Below are positions 25,758-34,102 of a DNA stretch of 64,000 nt, in pieces. Each line of letters opens with the position of its first letter. Positions within the stretch are counted from its first letter, which is position 1. The DNA is from CAIQJJ01 sp964606085 (lineage in GTDB: Bacteria; Chloroflexota; Anaerolineae; Anaerolineales; UBA4823). The DNA lies in assembly GCA_964606085.1 (NCBI GenBank), contig CAZSFD010000011.1, forward strand, positions 1-64,000, given 5' to 3'. Under the pieces are notes generated by a model, which searched no databases, had not been told where the DNA came from, and worked only from the letters and a program-made list of their open reading frames with translations. A program made the translations under genes and the position numbers.

Positions 25758-26936
25758 TTACTCCGGCCAAAACACATGCGGCTGCCCGCTCATCGGCACA
25801 TCTTCCAGGCGGGCTTGCCGCAATGCTTCGAAGCGCGGCTTCATTTCGGCCAGCGAGTCGCCGCCGAGTTTTTCGAGCAGGGCTTCGGCCAGCACGTAGG
25901 CCAGCATGGCCTCGACGATGACGACGCCGCGCGGCACGGGGCAGAAGTCGGAGCGCTCGTATTGCGTGGGGGTGGGTTGGCCGGTGGCGAGGTCAACGGT
26001 CTGCTGGGGGGTGAGCGTGGTGGGGATCGGTTTCATGGCGGAGCGCACCACGATAGGTTGGCCGGTGCTGATGCCGGCTTCGGTGCCGCCGGAACGTGAT
26101 GCGTGCCGGGTGATACGTGAGTCGCCATCGAGACCAATGCCATCGTGGACTTGCGTGCCGGGCAGACGCGTGTTGGCGAAGGCCGGGCCGATTTCGACGC
26201 CTTTCATGGCCTGGATGCTGAGAATGGCGGCGGCGATGCGGGAATCGAGGCGGCGATCCCATTGGGCATACGTCCCCAGGCCGGGCGGCACACCGAGGGC
26301 AACCACCTCGATCACGCCGCCGAGCGTGTCCTTTTCGTCCATCACCCGGCGGATGCGGGCGCGCATGGCTTCGGAGGCGGCGGGGTCGGGGCAGGTGACG
26401 TCGGATTGCAGAGCGTTGGCGATGCGGGTGGGATAGTCGAGGGCCTCCAGGTTGGCGTCAATCTCGCCAAGCGAGGCTACGTAGCCGCCCACGGTAATGC
26501 CAAATTCGCCCAGCAGCGCCCGGCAGATAGCGCCCACGGCCACACGGGCGGCGGTTTCGCGGGCGGAGGCGCGTTCGAGGGCGGGGCGCAGATCGTCGTA
26601 GCCATATTTGATTGCCGCGGCCAGGTCGGCGTGTCCGGGGCGGGGGGTGGTGAAGGCCTCCACGGCTTTGCCGCGCCATTTGACGTGGTCGCGGTTTTCG
26701 ATCAGTAAGGCAATCGGTGCGCCGATGGTGCGGCCTTCCATCACGCCGCTGAGAATCTGGGCGGTGTCCTTTTCAATTTTCATGCGCGGGCCAGCGCCAT
26801 AGCCGGTCTGACGGCGGGCCAGGTCGTGGGCGATCTGGTCTGGAGACAGCGAAAGGCCGGCCGGGATGCCGTCAAGAATGGCGGTGAGCGCCGGGCCGTG
26901 CGATTCGCCAGCGGTGAGGAAGCGGAGAGGGGGCAT
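25758..26936 (-). CDS. aroC: Chorismate synthase
   Basis: This 392-residue enzyme converts 5-enolpyruvylshikimate-3-phosphate to chorismate using reduced FMN. Signatures are FLTAGESHGPALTAILDGIPAG, RRQTGYGAGPRMKIEKD, GRTIGAPIALLIENRDH, RPGHADLAAAIKYG and RASARETAARVAVG, with GGTEAGISTGQPIVVRSAMKPIPT in the C-terminal half. The length is normal. It is transcribed with aroKB (25-nt gap) and lies 22 nt downstream of the Ser/Thr kinase gene, where tandem repeats occupy the junction. Confidence 0.97.
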   Translation of the reverse strand: MPPLRFLTAGESHGPALTAILDGIPAGLSLSPDQIAHDLARRQTGYGAGPRMKIEKDTAQILSGVMEGRTIGAPIALLIENRDHVKWRGKAVEAFTTPRPGHADLAAAIKYGYDDLRPALERASARETAARVAVGAICRALLGEFGITVGGYVASLGEIDANLEALDYPTRIANALQSDVTCPDPAASEAMRARIRRVMDEKDTLGGVIEVVALGVPPGLGTYAQWDRRLDSRIAAAILSIQAMKGVEIGPAFANTRLPGTQVHDGIGLDGDSRITRHASRSGGTEAGISTGQPIVVRSAMKPIPTTLTPQQTVDLATGQPTPTQYERSDFCPVPRGVVIVEAMLAYVLAEALLEKLGGDSLAEMKPRFEALRQARLEDVPMSGQPHVFWPE

Positions 26937-26945
26937 AGGTGATCA

Positions 26946-26976
26946 GGTGAGTGGGTGACTAGGTGACTAGGTGACT
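26946..26976. repeat. Short tandem repeats at the kinase/aroC junction
   Basis: GGTGAGTGGGTGA (26946-26958) is followed by the 8-bp unit GGTGACTA repeated almost three times (26954-26976). The array spans the kinase stop codon, which is formed within a repeat unit. The first word is shared with the aroKB tandem repeat, so aroC is flanked by direct repeats. Confidence 0.8.
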
Positions 26977-27804
26977 GAGCGCTTGCTGCATGGCGAGGGC
27001 AGATGGGAAACGTTTGTCGAGGTCTTTTTGCAGGGCTTTGAGCAGGATGCTCTCGAAGGCGGGGGTGATGTGGGGGTTGAGGGTGCGCAGGGGGACGGCG
27101 TCGAAGGTGAAGGGGGGCTGGGTGCGCGGGTCGCGGCGGGTGATCAGGTGGTGCAGGGTGGCGCCGAGGGCGTACAGGTCGCTTTGGGGGGTGACGTAGC
27201 CTTCGTATTGTTCGGGCGGGGAATAGCCAGCGGTGCCCATGTCGAGGCCGCGCCACAGGTGGGCGAAGTGGGGCTGCTCTTCCTCGAAGAAGCGCGGTGG
27301 GTAGGCGCGGGCCAGGCCGAAATCTACCAGGAAAACCTGGTTTTCGGGCGTGACCATGATGTTGTTGGGCTTGAGGTCGCGGAAGATGATCGGGTGGTAG
27401 GGGTGGGTGTGAAGGTAATGCAGGGTGGCGCAAATTTGCAAGCCCCAATTGGCGACGGTTTTTTCGGAGAGGAAGCCTTTTTGCCGGGCGAGGACGATTT
27501 CGAGATTCCAACCGGGGATCAGTTCTTGTACCAGGTAGGCGTGCGGCTCGGCGACGAAGTAGCCGAAGATGCGCGGGATGCCGGGGTGGTCGAGTGCGCC
27601 GCGCAGATCGGCCTGGCGCTCGCAATCTACAATCATTTGCATCGGCATCTCTTTCAACGCCACCTCGTTTACTCCGGCCAGGCGTCCCGTGCCATCAGAC
27701 GGGCGGTGGTAGCTGGCGCGGTAGACTGTGCCAAAGTCGCCTTGCCCGATGGTGCTGATGATGCGGTAGCGGTCGTTGAGAAGCGTGCCGATTTCAAGGG
27801 CCAT
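26959..27804 (-). CDS. Serine/threonine protein kinase
   Basis: This 281-residue cytosolic Hanks-type kinase has no membrane or sensor domain. It shows the glycine loop IGQGDFGTVYRA, the catalytic lysine in EVALKEMP, the catalytic loop IFRDLKPNNIMV, the metal-binding LVDFGLAR, and the APE-like segment GTAGYSPPEQYEG. The enzyme should be active by motif content. Its C-terminus ends inside a tandem repeat. It sits upstream of aroC on the same strand and downstream of a toxin-antitoxin-like pair; there is no evidence about its substrates. Confidence 0.93.
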   Translation of the reverse strand: MALEIGTLLNDRYRIISTIGQGDFGTVYRASYHRPSDGTGRLAGVNEVALKEMPMQMIVDCERQADLRGALDHPGIPRIFGYFVAEPHAYLVQELIPGWNLEIVLARQKGFLSEKTVANWGLQICATLHYLHTHPYHPIIFRDLKPNNIMVTPENQVFLVDFGLARAYPPRFFEEEQPHFAHLWRGLDMGTAGYSPPEQYEGYVTPQSDLYALGATLHHLITRRDPRTQPPFTFDAVPLRTLNPHITPAFESILLKALQKDLDKRFPSALAMQQALSHLVT

Positions 27805-27813
27805 GATGTCGTT

Positions 27814-28167
27814 TTATCCTGCCCGGTTTACTCGCAGTAGTTTTCCTTTGAGTGAGAGGCCTGCCGATTGGTCTTGTATGGCCTGGTCAATGCGTTTTGC
27901 CAGGGCTTGAAAATCGGGATCGAACGAGCAGACGATGATCCCTGCATGTTCAGGCTGATCCTGGTGAAGGCGAATGAAATGGCGGCGATTGATGGTCAGT
28001 ACGGCTCGGTTTTGATCAAATGCATAAGCCAGAACACTTTCATCATTCATCGAACGGTCTGCATTGCCAGTTTCCTGAATGATCAGTACATCATGCCCCA
28101 TTTGTCGCAGGTGATAGACACATGGGATGGGGAAATTCTCGTTTGAATAGAGGCTGGCCACGCTCAA
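27814..28167 (-). CDS. DUF5615 PIN-like toxin candidate
   Basis: This 117-residue protein matches the DUF5615 PIN-like type: the opening LYSNENFPIPCVYHLRQMGHDVLII, the acidic residues in DESVLAYAFDQNRAVLTINRRHF, and a C-terminal helix. Such proteins are paired with DUF433 proteins, as here: the upstream DUF433 gene overlaps this start by 4 nt. An RNase toxin function is predicted from family context, not proven. Confidence 0.82.
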   Translation of the reverse strand: MSVASLYSNENFPIPCVYHLRQMGHDVLIIQETGNADRSMNDESVLAYAFDQNRAVLTINRRHFIRLHQDQPEHAGIIVCSFDPDFQALAKRIDQAIQDQSAGLSLKGKLLRVNRAG

Positions 28168-28493
28168 GCCTCCTCATTGAGCCGAATTTGTTCTTCGATT
28201 TCTTCGCGATGGCCGCGATAATAAGCCCAGGCGTTGACGACGTCTTCAGCTCGTAAGGTGGGATAACTTTGAAGAATCTCTGCTTCGTTCATACCCAGGT
28301 GACGGGCTTGTACAAGCACCCAGACGGGAATGCGGGTTCGCACAAGGCAAGGCTCGCCATCGCAAACCCCTTCGATGCTCTCCACGCCTGGGAAGGCATC
28401 GCCTAAATCTTGCACAACCCATTGAAGAAGTTGTGCTTTTTCGGCCCGGCTTAAATCAGAAAGCTGTTTTTCGGCTTCGAGCAAGCGGTTCAT
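28164..28493 (-). CDS. DUF433-family antitoxin candidate
   Basis: This 109-residue protein has an N-terminal helical segment (LEAEKQLSDLSRAEKAQLLQWVVQDL) and a DUF433 core (CDGEPCLVRTRIPVWVLVQARHLGMNEAEILQSYPTLRAEDVVNAWAYY), a helix-turn-helix-like module paired with DUF5615 toxins. It overlaps the toxin gene and the upstream ABC ATPase gene by 4 nt each, so the pair is translationally tied to the transporter operon. Confidence 0.85.
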   Translation of the reverse strand: MNRLLEAEKQLSDLSRAEKAQLLQWVVQDLGDAFPGVESIEGVCDGEPCLVRTRIPVWVLVQARHLGMNEAEILQSYPTLRAEDVVNAWAYYRGHREEIEEQIRLNEEA

Positions 28494-29980
28494 AACGAGC
28501 CTCCATCAAGCGAATGCCAACCTTTTCCGCCGATGAACTGCCCTAACTGCTCCACACTGGTTATCGAAGCATCCAGCGGCTGCGAGACCTTTCCGGCGAA
28601 GAAAACCAGCAGTCGGTCGCTGTATTGCAAGAGTTCATCGAGGTCTGCTGAAATGAAAATAATGGAGCTGCCTTCCTGGGCGCAGCGTTCTTTGAGTTTG
28701 CGCCAGATGTAAATGGTCGATTCGATGTCGAGGCCGCGGGTGGGGTGTTCGAGCAGGATCAGGGCGAGGGGTGTTTGCAGCAGGGCGAGCAGGGCGCGCT
28801 GCTGGTTGCCGCCCGAAAGCGCTTCAACGGTGGAGGCGGGGCGGCCGCGGATGTTAAATTCGGCGATGCGTTCGTTGGCCTGGGTTTCGCCGTGCTTCCA
28901 GTCCACGAAAAAGCCGCGTGCTTCTTCGGCGAGGATGAAATGCTCGGTCAGGGTCATGCCGGCGGCCAGGCCTTCTTCCAGGCGGGAGGCGGGCAGGTAG
29001 GCCACGCGGCGCTGCTGGAAGGTGTGGTAGGGCTTGCCGGTCAGGTTTTCGCCTTTCAGCAGGAGTGTGCCGCCCACGGGGCGCACCAACCCGGCGCAGG
29101 CCCGCAAGAAGAGCGCCTGCCCGCTGCCTTCCATGCCGGCCAGACCGATCACTTCACCGGCGCACACCTCCAGGTTGACGTTTTCGATGTGCAGCCGCGG
29201 GTCTTCGAGTTCGAGGCCGCGCAGGGTCAGGGTAGTATTTTCCTGTTGGCAGGAGACGCGGTCACCCAGGGTGATCACTTTGTTGAACATCCATTCGACC
29301 AGTTGGCTGGTGAGGTACGGCGGCGTCATCTCGCCGACCAGTTTGCCCTGGCGCAGCACGGCAATTTTGTCGCAAAGCTGCTCGACATCTTCGAGCTTGT
29401 GCGAGACGAAGATGATCGTCTTGCCTTCTTTGACGAGCACTTTGAGGGCGGCGAAGAGCTTGTCTTTCTGGATGGCGCTGATGCCGGTGGTGGGTTCGTC
29501 GAGGATCAGCACGCCGGCGCCCAGCCACAACAGGCGCAGAATTTCGAGCTGCTGGCGTTCGCCAACGGTCAAAGTGTCTACATAGGCGTTGGCGTCGAGC
29601 GAGAAGCCCAGCCGTTCTTGCAGCGCCCTTAGTTCAGATGCGCCGCGCCGTCGGTCGGGGAAAAGCCCGCCGGCGTGGCCGAGCAGGAAGTTATCTACTA
29701 CCTGCATGGCGGGGAAATCGAGCGGGTCCTGGTGCAGCATCCCCACGCCGTGATGGATGGCGTCGGCAGGTGAGTGGATGGTGACCGGGTGGCCCTCCAG
29801 CACGATTTCGCCCGCGCTGGGCTGGTAGAAGCCGGAGAGAATCTTCATCAGGGTAGATTTTCCGGCGCCGTTTTCGCCCAAGATGCCCTGGATTGTCCCG
29901 GCGGGGATGCTCAGGTTGATGTCATCGTTGGCCTGGAGACTGCCGAAGGTTTTGTGGATGTGGCGTAATTCGACATTCAT
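28490..29980 (-). CDS. BMP-type (nucleoside/sugar) ABC importer, double ATPase subunit
   Basis: This 496-residue protein has two ATP-binding halves. The first is canonical: Walker A GENGAGKST, signature-like VGERQQLEI, Walker B LILDEPTTG. The second is degenerate, as usual for this family: GMEGSGQALFLRA replaces Walker A and LILLEHPTRGLD replaces Walker B, while the signature SGGNQQRALLALLQ is kept. It powers uptake of the ligand delivered by the BMP lipoprotein encoded upstream. No permease gene follows; a DUF433/DUF5615 pair occupies that place, so permeases must be elsewhere or lost. Confidence 0.92.
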   Translation of the reverse strand: MNVELRHIHKTFGSLQANDDINLSIPAGTIQGILGENGAGKSTLMKILSGFYQPSAGEIVLEGHPVTIHSPADAIHHGVGMLHQDPLDFPAMQVVDNFLLGHAGGLFPDRRRGASELRALQERLGFSLDANAYVDTLTVGERQQLEILRLLWLGAGVLILDEPTTGISAIQKDKLFAALKVLVKEGKTIIFVSHKLEDVEQLCDKIAVLRQGKLVGEMTPPYLTSQLVEWMFNKVITLGDRVSCQQENTTLTLRGLELEDPRLHIENVNLEVCAGEVIGLAGMEGSGQALFLRACAGLVRPVGGTLLLKGENLTGKPYHTFQQRRVAYLPASRLEEGLAAGMTLTEHFILAEEARGFFVDWKHGETQANERIAEFNIRGRPASTVEALSGGNQQRALLALLQTPLALILLEHPTRGLDIESTIYIWRKLKERCAQEGSSIIFISADLDELLQYSDRLLVFFAGKVSQPLDASITSVEQLGQFIGGKGWHSLDGGSL

Positions 29981-30030
29981 GGGTGGATTTATAAACTATC
30001 CCGGTCAATCCGTCAAACTCTGTTAAATAA

Positions 30031-30077
30031 AAAACTTCCGAAGTTGCGAACCGTAGGTTCGCAACTTCGGAAGTTTT
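30031..30077 (-). terminator. Strong intrinsic terminator after the BMP lipoprotein gene
   Basis: A perfect 22-bp stem (30031-30052 with 30056-30077) and a 3-nt loop are followed, in the minus-strand direction, by TTTTTTATTT. It sits 11 nt after the lipoprotein stop and before the ATPase gene, so it should lower ATPase mRNA relative to the lipoprotein. Its core ACTTCCGAAGT recurs in the hairpin at 56236-56264. Confidence 0.88.
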
Positions 30078-30088
30078 CATGCTTTGGC

Positions 30089-31321
30089 TTACTCGCTGAC
30101 GCTCTGGCCTTCCATGCCTTCGAGCAATTGCGGCAGGTACCACACTTCCTGGTCGGTGCCAACTTTGCCATCGGCCAGGTAGACCGTGCCATCTTGCAGG
30201 TTGATCGGCCCCGTCCACAGGTTGAGGCCGCCCGCCAGGGCTTTGATGAATGAGTCGACATCCACCGATGCTTCGCCGCTCAGGGCTGAACCTTTGACGA
30301 AGCCGATGGCGCTGGTGTCGTGGTTGTTGATGTCGGCCCAGTCGGGGCCATTCCACTGGAAGTTAGATGTCCAACTGCCATCTACGGCGGAACCGATCTG
30401 CTTCAGATAAGCCGGGCCCCAGTTGAAATAAGGCACGCCCAGGCAGATTTCTTTGCCTTCTTCGCACGAGCCGATGTAATCGTAGGGGATGGCCCACACT
30501 TTTTTGCCGGCTTCGCTGAGTTTCTTGGCTTCGACGACGGCTTCGGTGGTGTCAATGCCCGAAATGACCACATCATGGCCGCTGTTGAAGAAGTCGTTGG
30601 CAACCTGGGTGGGGTCGGAGGTCACGCCGGGGATGTTGAACCAGAAGCCGATCCAGGTGACTTTGAAATCGAGATCGTTGAAATCGCCTCCGGCATAGGT
30701 TTCATAGCAGTATTTGGCGCCCAGGTAAGCGGAGGCGGCCAGGCGGCGGGTTTCGTCGTTGATTAACGGGCCGAGGTAGCCAATTTTGCCGGTTTGGGTG
30801 GTCAGGGCGGCGGCGCAGCCAGCGATCATCTTGCCATATTCCATACGGCCCATGATATTGGTCATGTTGGCCATTTCGGTGTAGGCTTTGCCATCTTTCC
30901 AGACCTGATCGCCAGAGGCCATGATGACTTTGATGTCGGGGTGGGCTTTGGCAAACTCGGTGGAGCTGTCTTTCATGTCATCGGAGTTGAAGATGATCAA
31001 TTTAGCGCCTTTGCCCATCAGTTCCTCGGCCAGTTGGGCGGGCGTGGTGCCGGGGCGGTCGGCGGGGTTGACCTTGTCAATGTAGATCATCTTGGCGCCA
31101 GGCAGTTTGCGCTCTACATATTGGCCGGCCTCATAGTGCGCCTGGCTCCAGCCGCGGTCGTTGTAGGGGCCAACGAGCAACATGCCGAAGATAAATTCTT
31201 CACCGCTGCTGGCGGGTGCGCTGCTGACCTGGGTTGGCGCGCTGGTAGCTGTCTGGCAGGCGGTGAAGAGCATGGTCATGATGACCAATAGGGAAGTGAG
31301 AAGCAGTAACTTGCGAGACAT
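30089..31321 (-). CDS. BMP-family substrate-binding lipoprotein
   Basis: This 410-residue solute-binding lipoprotein has a signal peptide ending in the lipobox-like FTAC (Cys22). The mature part matches the basic-membrane-protein (PnrA-like) group: GMLLVGPYNDRGWSQAHYEAG, LIIFNSDDMKDSSTEFAKAHPDIKVIMASG, MTNIMGRMEYGKMIAGCAAAL and HDVVISGIDTTEAV. Known members bind nucleosides such as purine ribosides. The start has a very strong AAGGAGG. It is the first gene of the transporter operon and is followed by a terminator. Confidence 0.93.
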   Translation of the reverse strand: MSRKLLLLTSLLVIMTMLFTACQTATSAPTQVSSAPASSGEEFIFGMLLVGPYNDRGWSQAHYEAGQYVERKLPGAKMIYIDKVNPADRPGTTPAQLAEELMGKGAKLIIFNSDDMKDSSTEFAKAHPDIKVIMASGDQVWKDGKAYTEMANMTNIMGRMEYGKMIAGCAAALTTQTGKIGYLGPLINDETRRLAASAYLGAKYCYETYAGGDFNDLDFKVTWIGFWFNIPGVTSDPTQVANDFFNSGHDVVISGIDTTEAVVEAKKLSEAGKKVWAIPYDYIGSCEEGKEICLGVPYFNWGPAYLKQIGSAVDGSWTSNFQWNGPDWADINNHDTSAIGFVKGSALSGEASVDVDSFIKALAGGLNLWTGPINLQDGTVYLADGKVGTDQEVWYLPQLLEGMEGQSVSE

Positions 31322-31438
31322 CGTTCCTCCTTAGCTGAGAACTGAGAATGGTTATGGTTGAAAGGGCGCTTCACAACACCTTTTCAACCAGCGTGATTAA
31401 TTTTACACCACCTCCCTGGCAAGCTAAAAGGTAATTAT

Positions 31439-32644
31439 TTACGTCGTCGCGGCGGGCAACTGAATTACATCGAGTGCCTGCCCCAGGTCAGCGATCAAAT
31501 CATCTACATCTTCCAGGCCCACGGCCAGGCGCACCAGGCTGTCGGTGATGCCTACGGCCTGGCGTTCTGCGGATGAGAATTCGAAATGCGACATAAGCGC
31601 TGGTTGTTCGACCAGCGTTTCTGTGCCACCGAGCGAGGCCGCGATGAGCGGGATGCGCAGCGCGTCTACGAAGCGCTCAGTCTCTTCGAGCGATCCGGCC
31701 ACCTCGAAGCTGACCACGCCGCCGAAGCCGCGCATCTGCGCTTTGGCTATGGCGTGATCGGGGTGCGAAGCCAGGCCGGGATACCACACACGCCGAATGG
31801 CGGGGTGGCCTTCCAGAAATTCGGCGATGCGTTGGGCGTTGTGGTTGTGGCGTTCCATGCGCACGGCTAACGTTTGTACGCCGCGCAACACCTGGCTGGC
31901 GGTGTGGGGCGCAGCAATGCCGCCCAACAACAGCAGGTGTGGCCGCCTGGCGCTGATCAATTCTGCACTGCCGATCAGCACGCCAGCCAACAGATCATTA
32001 TGGCCTCCCAGGTATTTGGAAGCCGAGTGAATGACCAGGTCAATGCCGAAATCGAGTGGGTTTTGGTTGCAGGGGGTGGCGAAGGTGGCATCTATGAGCG
32101 TTTTCAGGCGATATTGCCGGGCCACGGCAACCAGCCTTTCCATGTCCAGCACGCGCAAATAGGGGTTCGTGGGCGATTCGCACAGGAGCAGCCGTGTGTT
32201 GGGGCGGATGGCGGTTTCGAGCGCGGCGAAATCGCCCATGGGCACGATACTCGTTTCGATGCCAAATTTTGGCAAGAACTCGAGGCAGAAATCTCGGGTA
32301 TGGCGATAACTATCGTCACCGAGGAGCAGGTGTGAACCGCTCGAAAGCATCGAAAGCAAGGTGGTGGTGATGGCTGCCATGCCCGAGGCAAATAAGATGG
32401 CTGCCTCGCCATGTTCGAGGGCGGCCAGGGCTGTTTCGCAGGCGGTGACGGTGGGGTTGGCAAAGCGCCCATATTGCGTTCGATCACTGCCGCCCCACAG
32501 ACGCGCTTCCTGGTAGGCGCGCAAATCTGCGCTGCTGTCAAACGTAAAGGTGGCCGATTCGACGATGGGGGTATGAATGGCGTGGTAGGGTTGTGGGTGT
32601 TCGCGCCCGGCGTGAACTGACTGCGTGGATGCGTGGGTCTTCAT
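31439..32644 (-). CDS. Cys/Met-metabolism PLP-dependent enzyme (cystathionine gamma-synthase/lyase type)
   Basis: This 401-residue PLP enzyme starts at the ATG at 32644. Family motifs are YGRFANPTVTACETALAALE, ILFASGMAAIT, LLLCESPTNPYLRVLD, the PLP-lysine segment IHSASKYLGGHNDLLAG, and ASLGGTETLVEQPALMSH. It should act in trans-sulfuration or on a related sulfur amino acid; the exact reaction cannot be set from sequence alone. It lies 15 nt downstream of the response regulator gene and is probably co-transcribed with it. Confidence 0.93.
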   Translation of the reverse strand: MKTHASTQSVHAGREHPQPYHAIHTPIVESATFTFDSSADLRAYQEARLWGGSDRTQYGRFANPTVTACETALAALEHGEAAILFASGMAAITTTLLSMLSSGSHLLLGDDSYRHTRDFCLEFLPKFGIETSIVPMGDFAALETAIRPNTRLLLCESPTNPYLRVLDMERLVAVARQYRLKTLIDATFATPCNQNPLDFGIDLVIHSASKYLGGHNDLLAGVLIGSAELISARRPHLLLLGGIAAPHTASQVLRGVQTLAVRMERHNHNAQRIAEFLEGHPAIRRVWYPGLASHPDHAIAKAQMRGFGGVVSFEVAGSLEETERFVDALRIPLIAASLGGTETLVEQPALMSHFEFSSAERQAVGITDSLVRLAVGLEDVDDLIADLGQALDVIQLPAATT

Positions 32645-32659
32645 TGCAGAACCCAATTT

Positions 32660-33319
32660 TCAAACGTCCAGCCGGTAACCAACGCCACGGATTGTTTTCA
32701 AGAACTCTGGCGAGCGTGGGTTCTCCTCGATGGCATTGCGCAGCCAACTGATATGAACATCCAGGCTGCGCGTGTCGGCTGTGTATTCGGTTTGCCATAC
32801 TTCGCGGAATAGCTTTTCCCGTTCATGCACTTCCCCCGGCTTTTTGAGAAAGATTTGCAGCAAGTGGGTCAGGCGAGGCGTCAGGCGCGCTTCGCGGTTA
32901 TTGCAGGTGACACGTCGTTTTTCTACGTCCAGGCGGATTGCGCCAGCCTGTAAGAGCATTTTTCCCGCGCCGGGCAGCAGGTGGCTGATGTGGTTGAGCA
33001 GCTTGCGCTGTGAAAAGGGCGGTGTAAGGGTAGCGCTGGCGCAATGATCGTTTTCATCGAGGGGATGCTCCGGATTGGTTAGCAGCAGGATCGGCAACTC
33101 TTTCATCTGGTCATGCACATCACAGCAAATTCGTTTGCCGCTGCTGCGCATCGAAGCAGCATTGATGACGATCAGGTCAGGGGTAAATTCGGGCAGCCTG
33201 GCGATGGCAGCAACCCCGGTAGACACAACATCCACAATATAATCTTTCTTGCGTACAACAGGGACAAAAGACGGGCTATCAGCCCGTTTGCCTTCTACCC
33301 ATAAAATTTTAGCTTTCAT
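32660..33319 (-). CDS. Winged-helix response regulator with degenerate receiver
   Basis: This 219-residue protein (ATG at 33319, preceded by AAAGGGG) has a receiver-like domain at 1-115 and an OmpR/PhoB-type winged helix at about 125-219 (LTPRLTHLLQIFLKKPGEVHEREKLF, SLDVHISWLRNAIEE, IRGVGYRLDV). In the receiver the usual acidic pair after the first strand is replaced (ILWVEGKRADSP) and the phospho-acceptor position reads LIVINAAS, an Asn in place of Asp. It is therefore likely a phosphorylation-independent regulator. It is divergent from the gene at 33518 and heads the operon with the PLP enzyme. Confidence 0.85.
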   Translation of the reverse strand: MKAKILWVEGKRADSPSFVPVVRKKDYIVDVVSTGVAAIARLPEFTPDLIVINAASMRSSGKRICCDVHDQMKELPILLLTNPEHPLDENDHCASATLTPPFSQRKLLNHISHLLPGAGKMLLQAGAIRLDVEKRRVTCNNREARLTPRLTHLLQIFLKKPGEVHEREKLFREVWQTEYTADTRSLDVHISWLRNAIEENPRSPEFLKTIRGVGYRLDV

Positions 33320-33367
33320 CGCAGCGCCCCTTTTCTGAAAGGCCCAAGTGGTGATGAGTGGTGCGGA

Positions 33368-33395
33368 ATTATACCCCAATCTTAAAAGGATACAA
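33368..33395 (-). promoter_or_regulatory. Sigma70-like promoter for the response regulator operon
   Basis: On the minus strand, TTGTAT (33390-33395) and a perfect TATAAT (33368-33373) are separated by 16 nt. This places the start of transcription about 40 nt before the regulator ATG at 33319. Confidence 0.7.
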
Positions 33396-33434
33396 TAGAA
33401 CTCGCGTACTGATTTTTTTAACATTGTGGGTTGG

Positions 33435-33463
33435 TTGCATCCCCGTAAAGCCCATGTTACAAT
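33435..33463 (+). promoter_or_regulatory. Sigma70-like promoter for the bifunctional-nuclease-family gene
   Basis: TTGCAT (33435-33440) and TACAAT (33458-33463) are separated by 17 nt, about 55 nt before the ATG at 33518. It is divergent from the minus-strand promoter at 33368, with only about 40 nt between the two -35 boxes, so one regulator could affect both. Confidence 0.7.
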
Positions 33464-33517
33464 CCATTCATCCATGCGTAAGTACGATGGAGCCGCATCG
33501 CTTTTTGTGGAGGCCAC

Positions 33518-34075
33518 ATGGCAACGATGGTTGAAGTTTCAATTGACAGCATTCGCGTCAGCCTGATGTCGCAGCAGCGCATTGTGATTTTGCGCGAGCG
33601 CGATGCCGAACGCTACCTGGCGATTTTTATTGGTGTTTTCGAGGCTGAAGCGATTACCCTGGCTTTACAGGATTTTGAAATTGCCCGGCCGCTGACCTGG
33701 GATTTACTGAAAAATTTAATCACCGAGTTAGGCGCGCGCGTGTTACGCGTCGAGGTTGTGACGCTGCGCGAGGATACCTTTTACGGCAACATCGTTTTGG
33801 AAACCAATACCGGGCGAATTATGAACGTTGATTCTCGCCCATCTGATGGGTTGGCGCTGGCGGTGCGAGCGCGTGTGCCGATTTTTGTAGCCCGTTCGGT
33901 GATGGATGCTGCCGGGATTACCCCAGAAGAAGACATGCAGGCCGCACCGCCTGCCCGGCCAAACACGCCAGAACCGAGCGAGGAACGCCTCTCGGTTTTT
34001 GAAGACTTCCTCGAATCATTGGATAAGGGGGATACGGAGGCCGATGATGACGAAGAGGATAGCCAGCGGCCATAG
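33518..34075 (+). CDS. Bifunctional nuclease (DUF151/BFN) family protein
   Basis: This 185-residue protein has a strong GGAGG before the start. Residues 1-140 are the BFN/DUF151 domain (VILRERDAERYLAIFIGVFEAEAITLAL, RPLTWDLLKNLI, RVEVVTLREDTFYGNIVL, VDSRPSDGLALAVRARVPIFV). Some members have RNase/DNase activity; bacterial roles are not well defined. The C-terminus (about 145-185) is a long acidic tail. It is the first gene of a plus-strand run that includes parAB. Confidence 0.92.
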   Translation: MATMVEVSIDSIRVSLMSQQRIVILRERDAERYLAIFIGVFEAEAITLALQDFEIARPLTWDLLKNLITELGARVLRVEVVTLREDTFYGNIVLETNTGRIMNVDSRPSDGLALAVRARVPIFVARSVMDAAGITPEEDMQAAPPARPNTPEPSEERLSVFEDFLESLDKGDTEADDDEEDSQRP

Positions 34076-34102
34076 TTCCTGTTTGGATATTTCCCACAGA
34101 CC

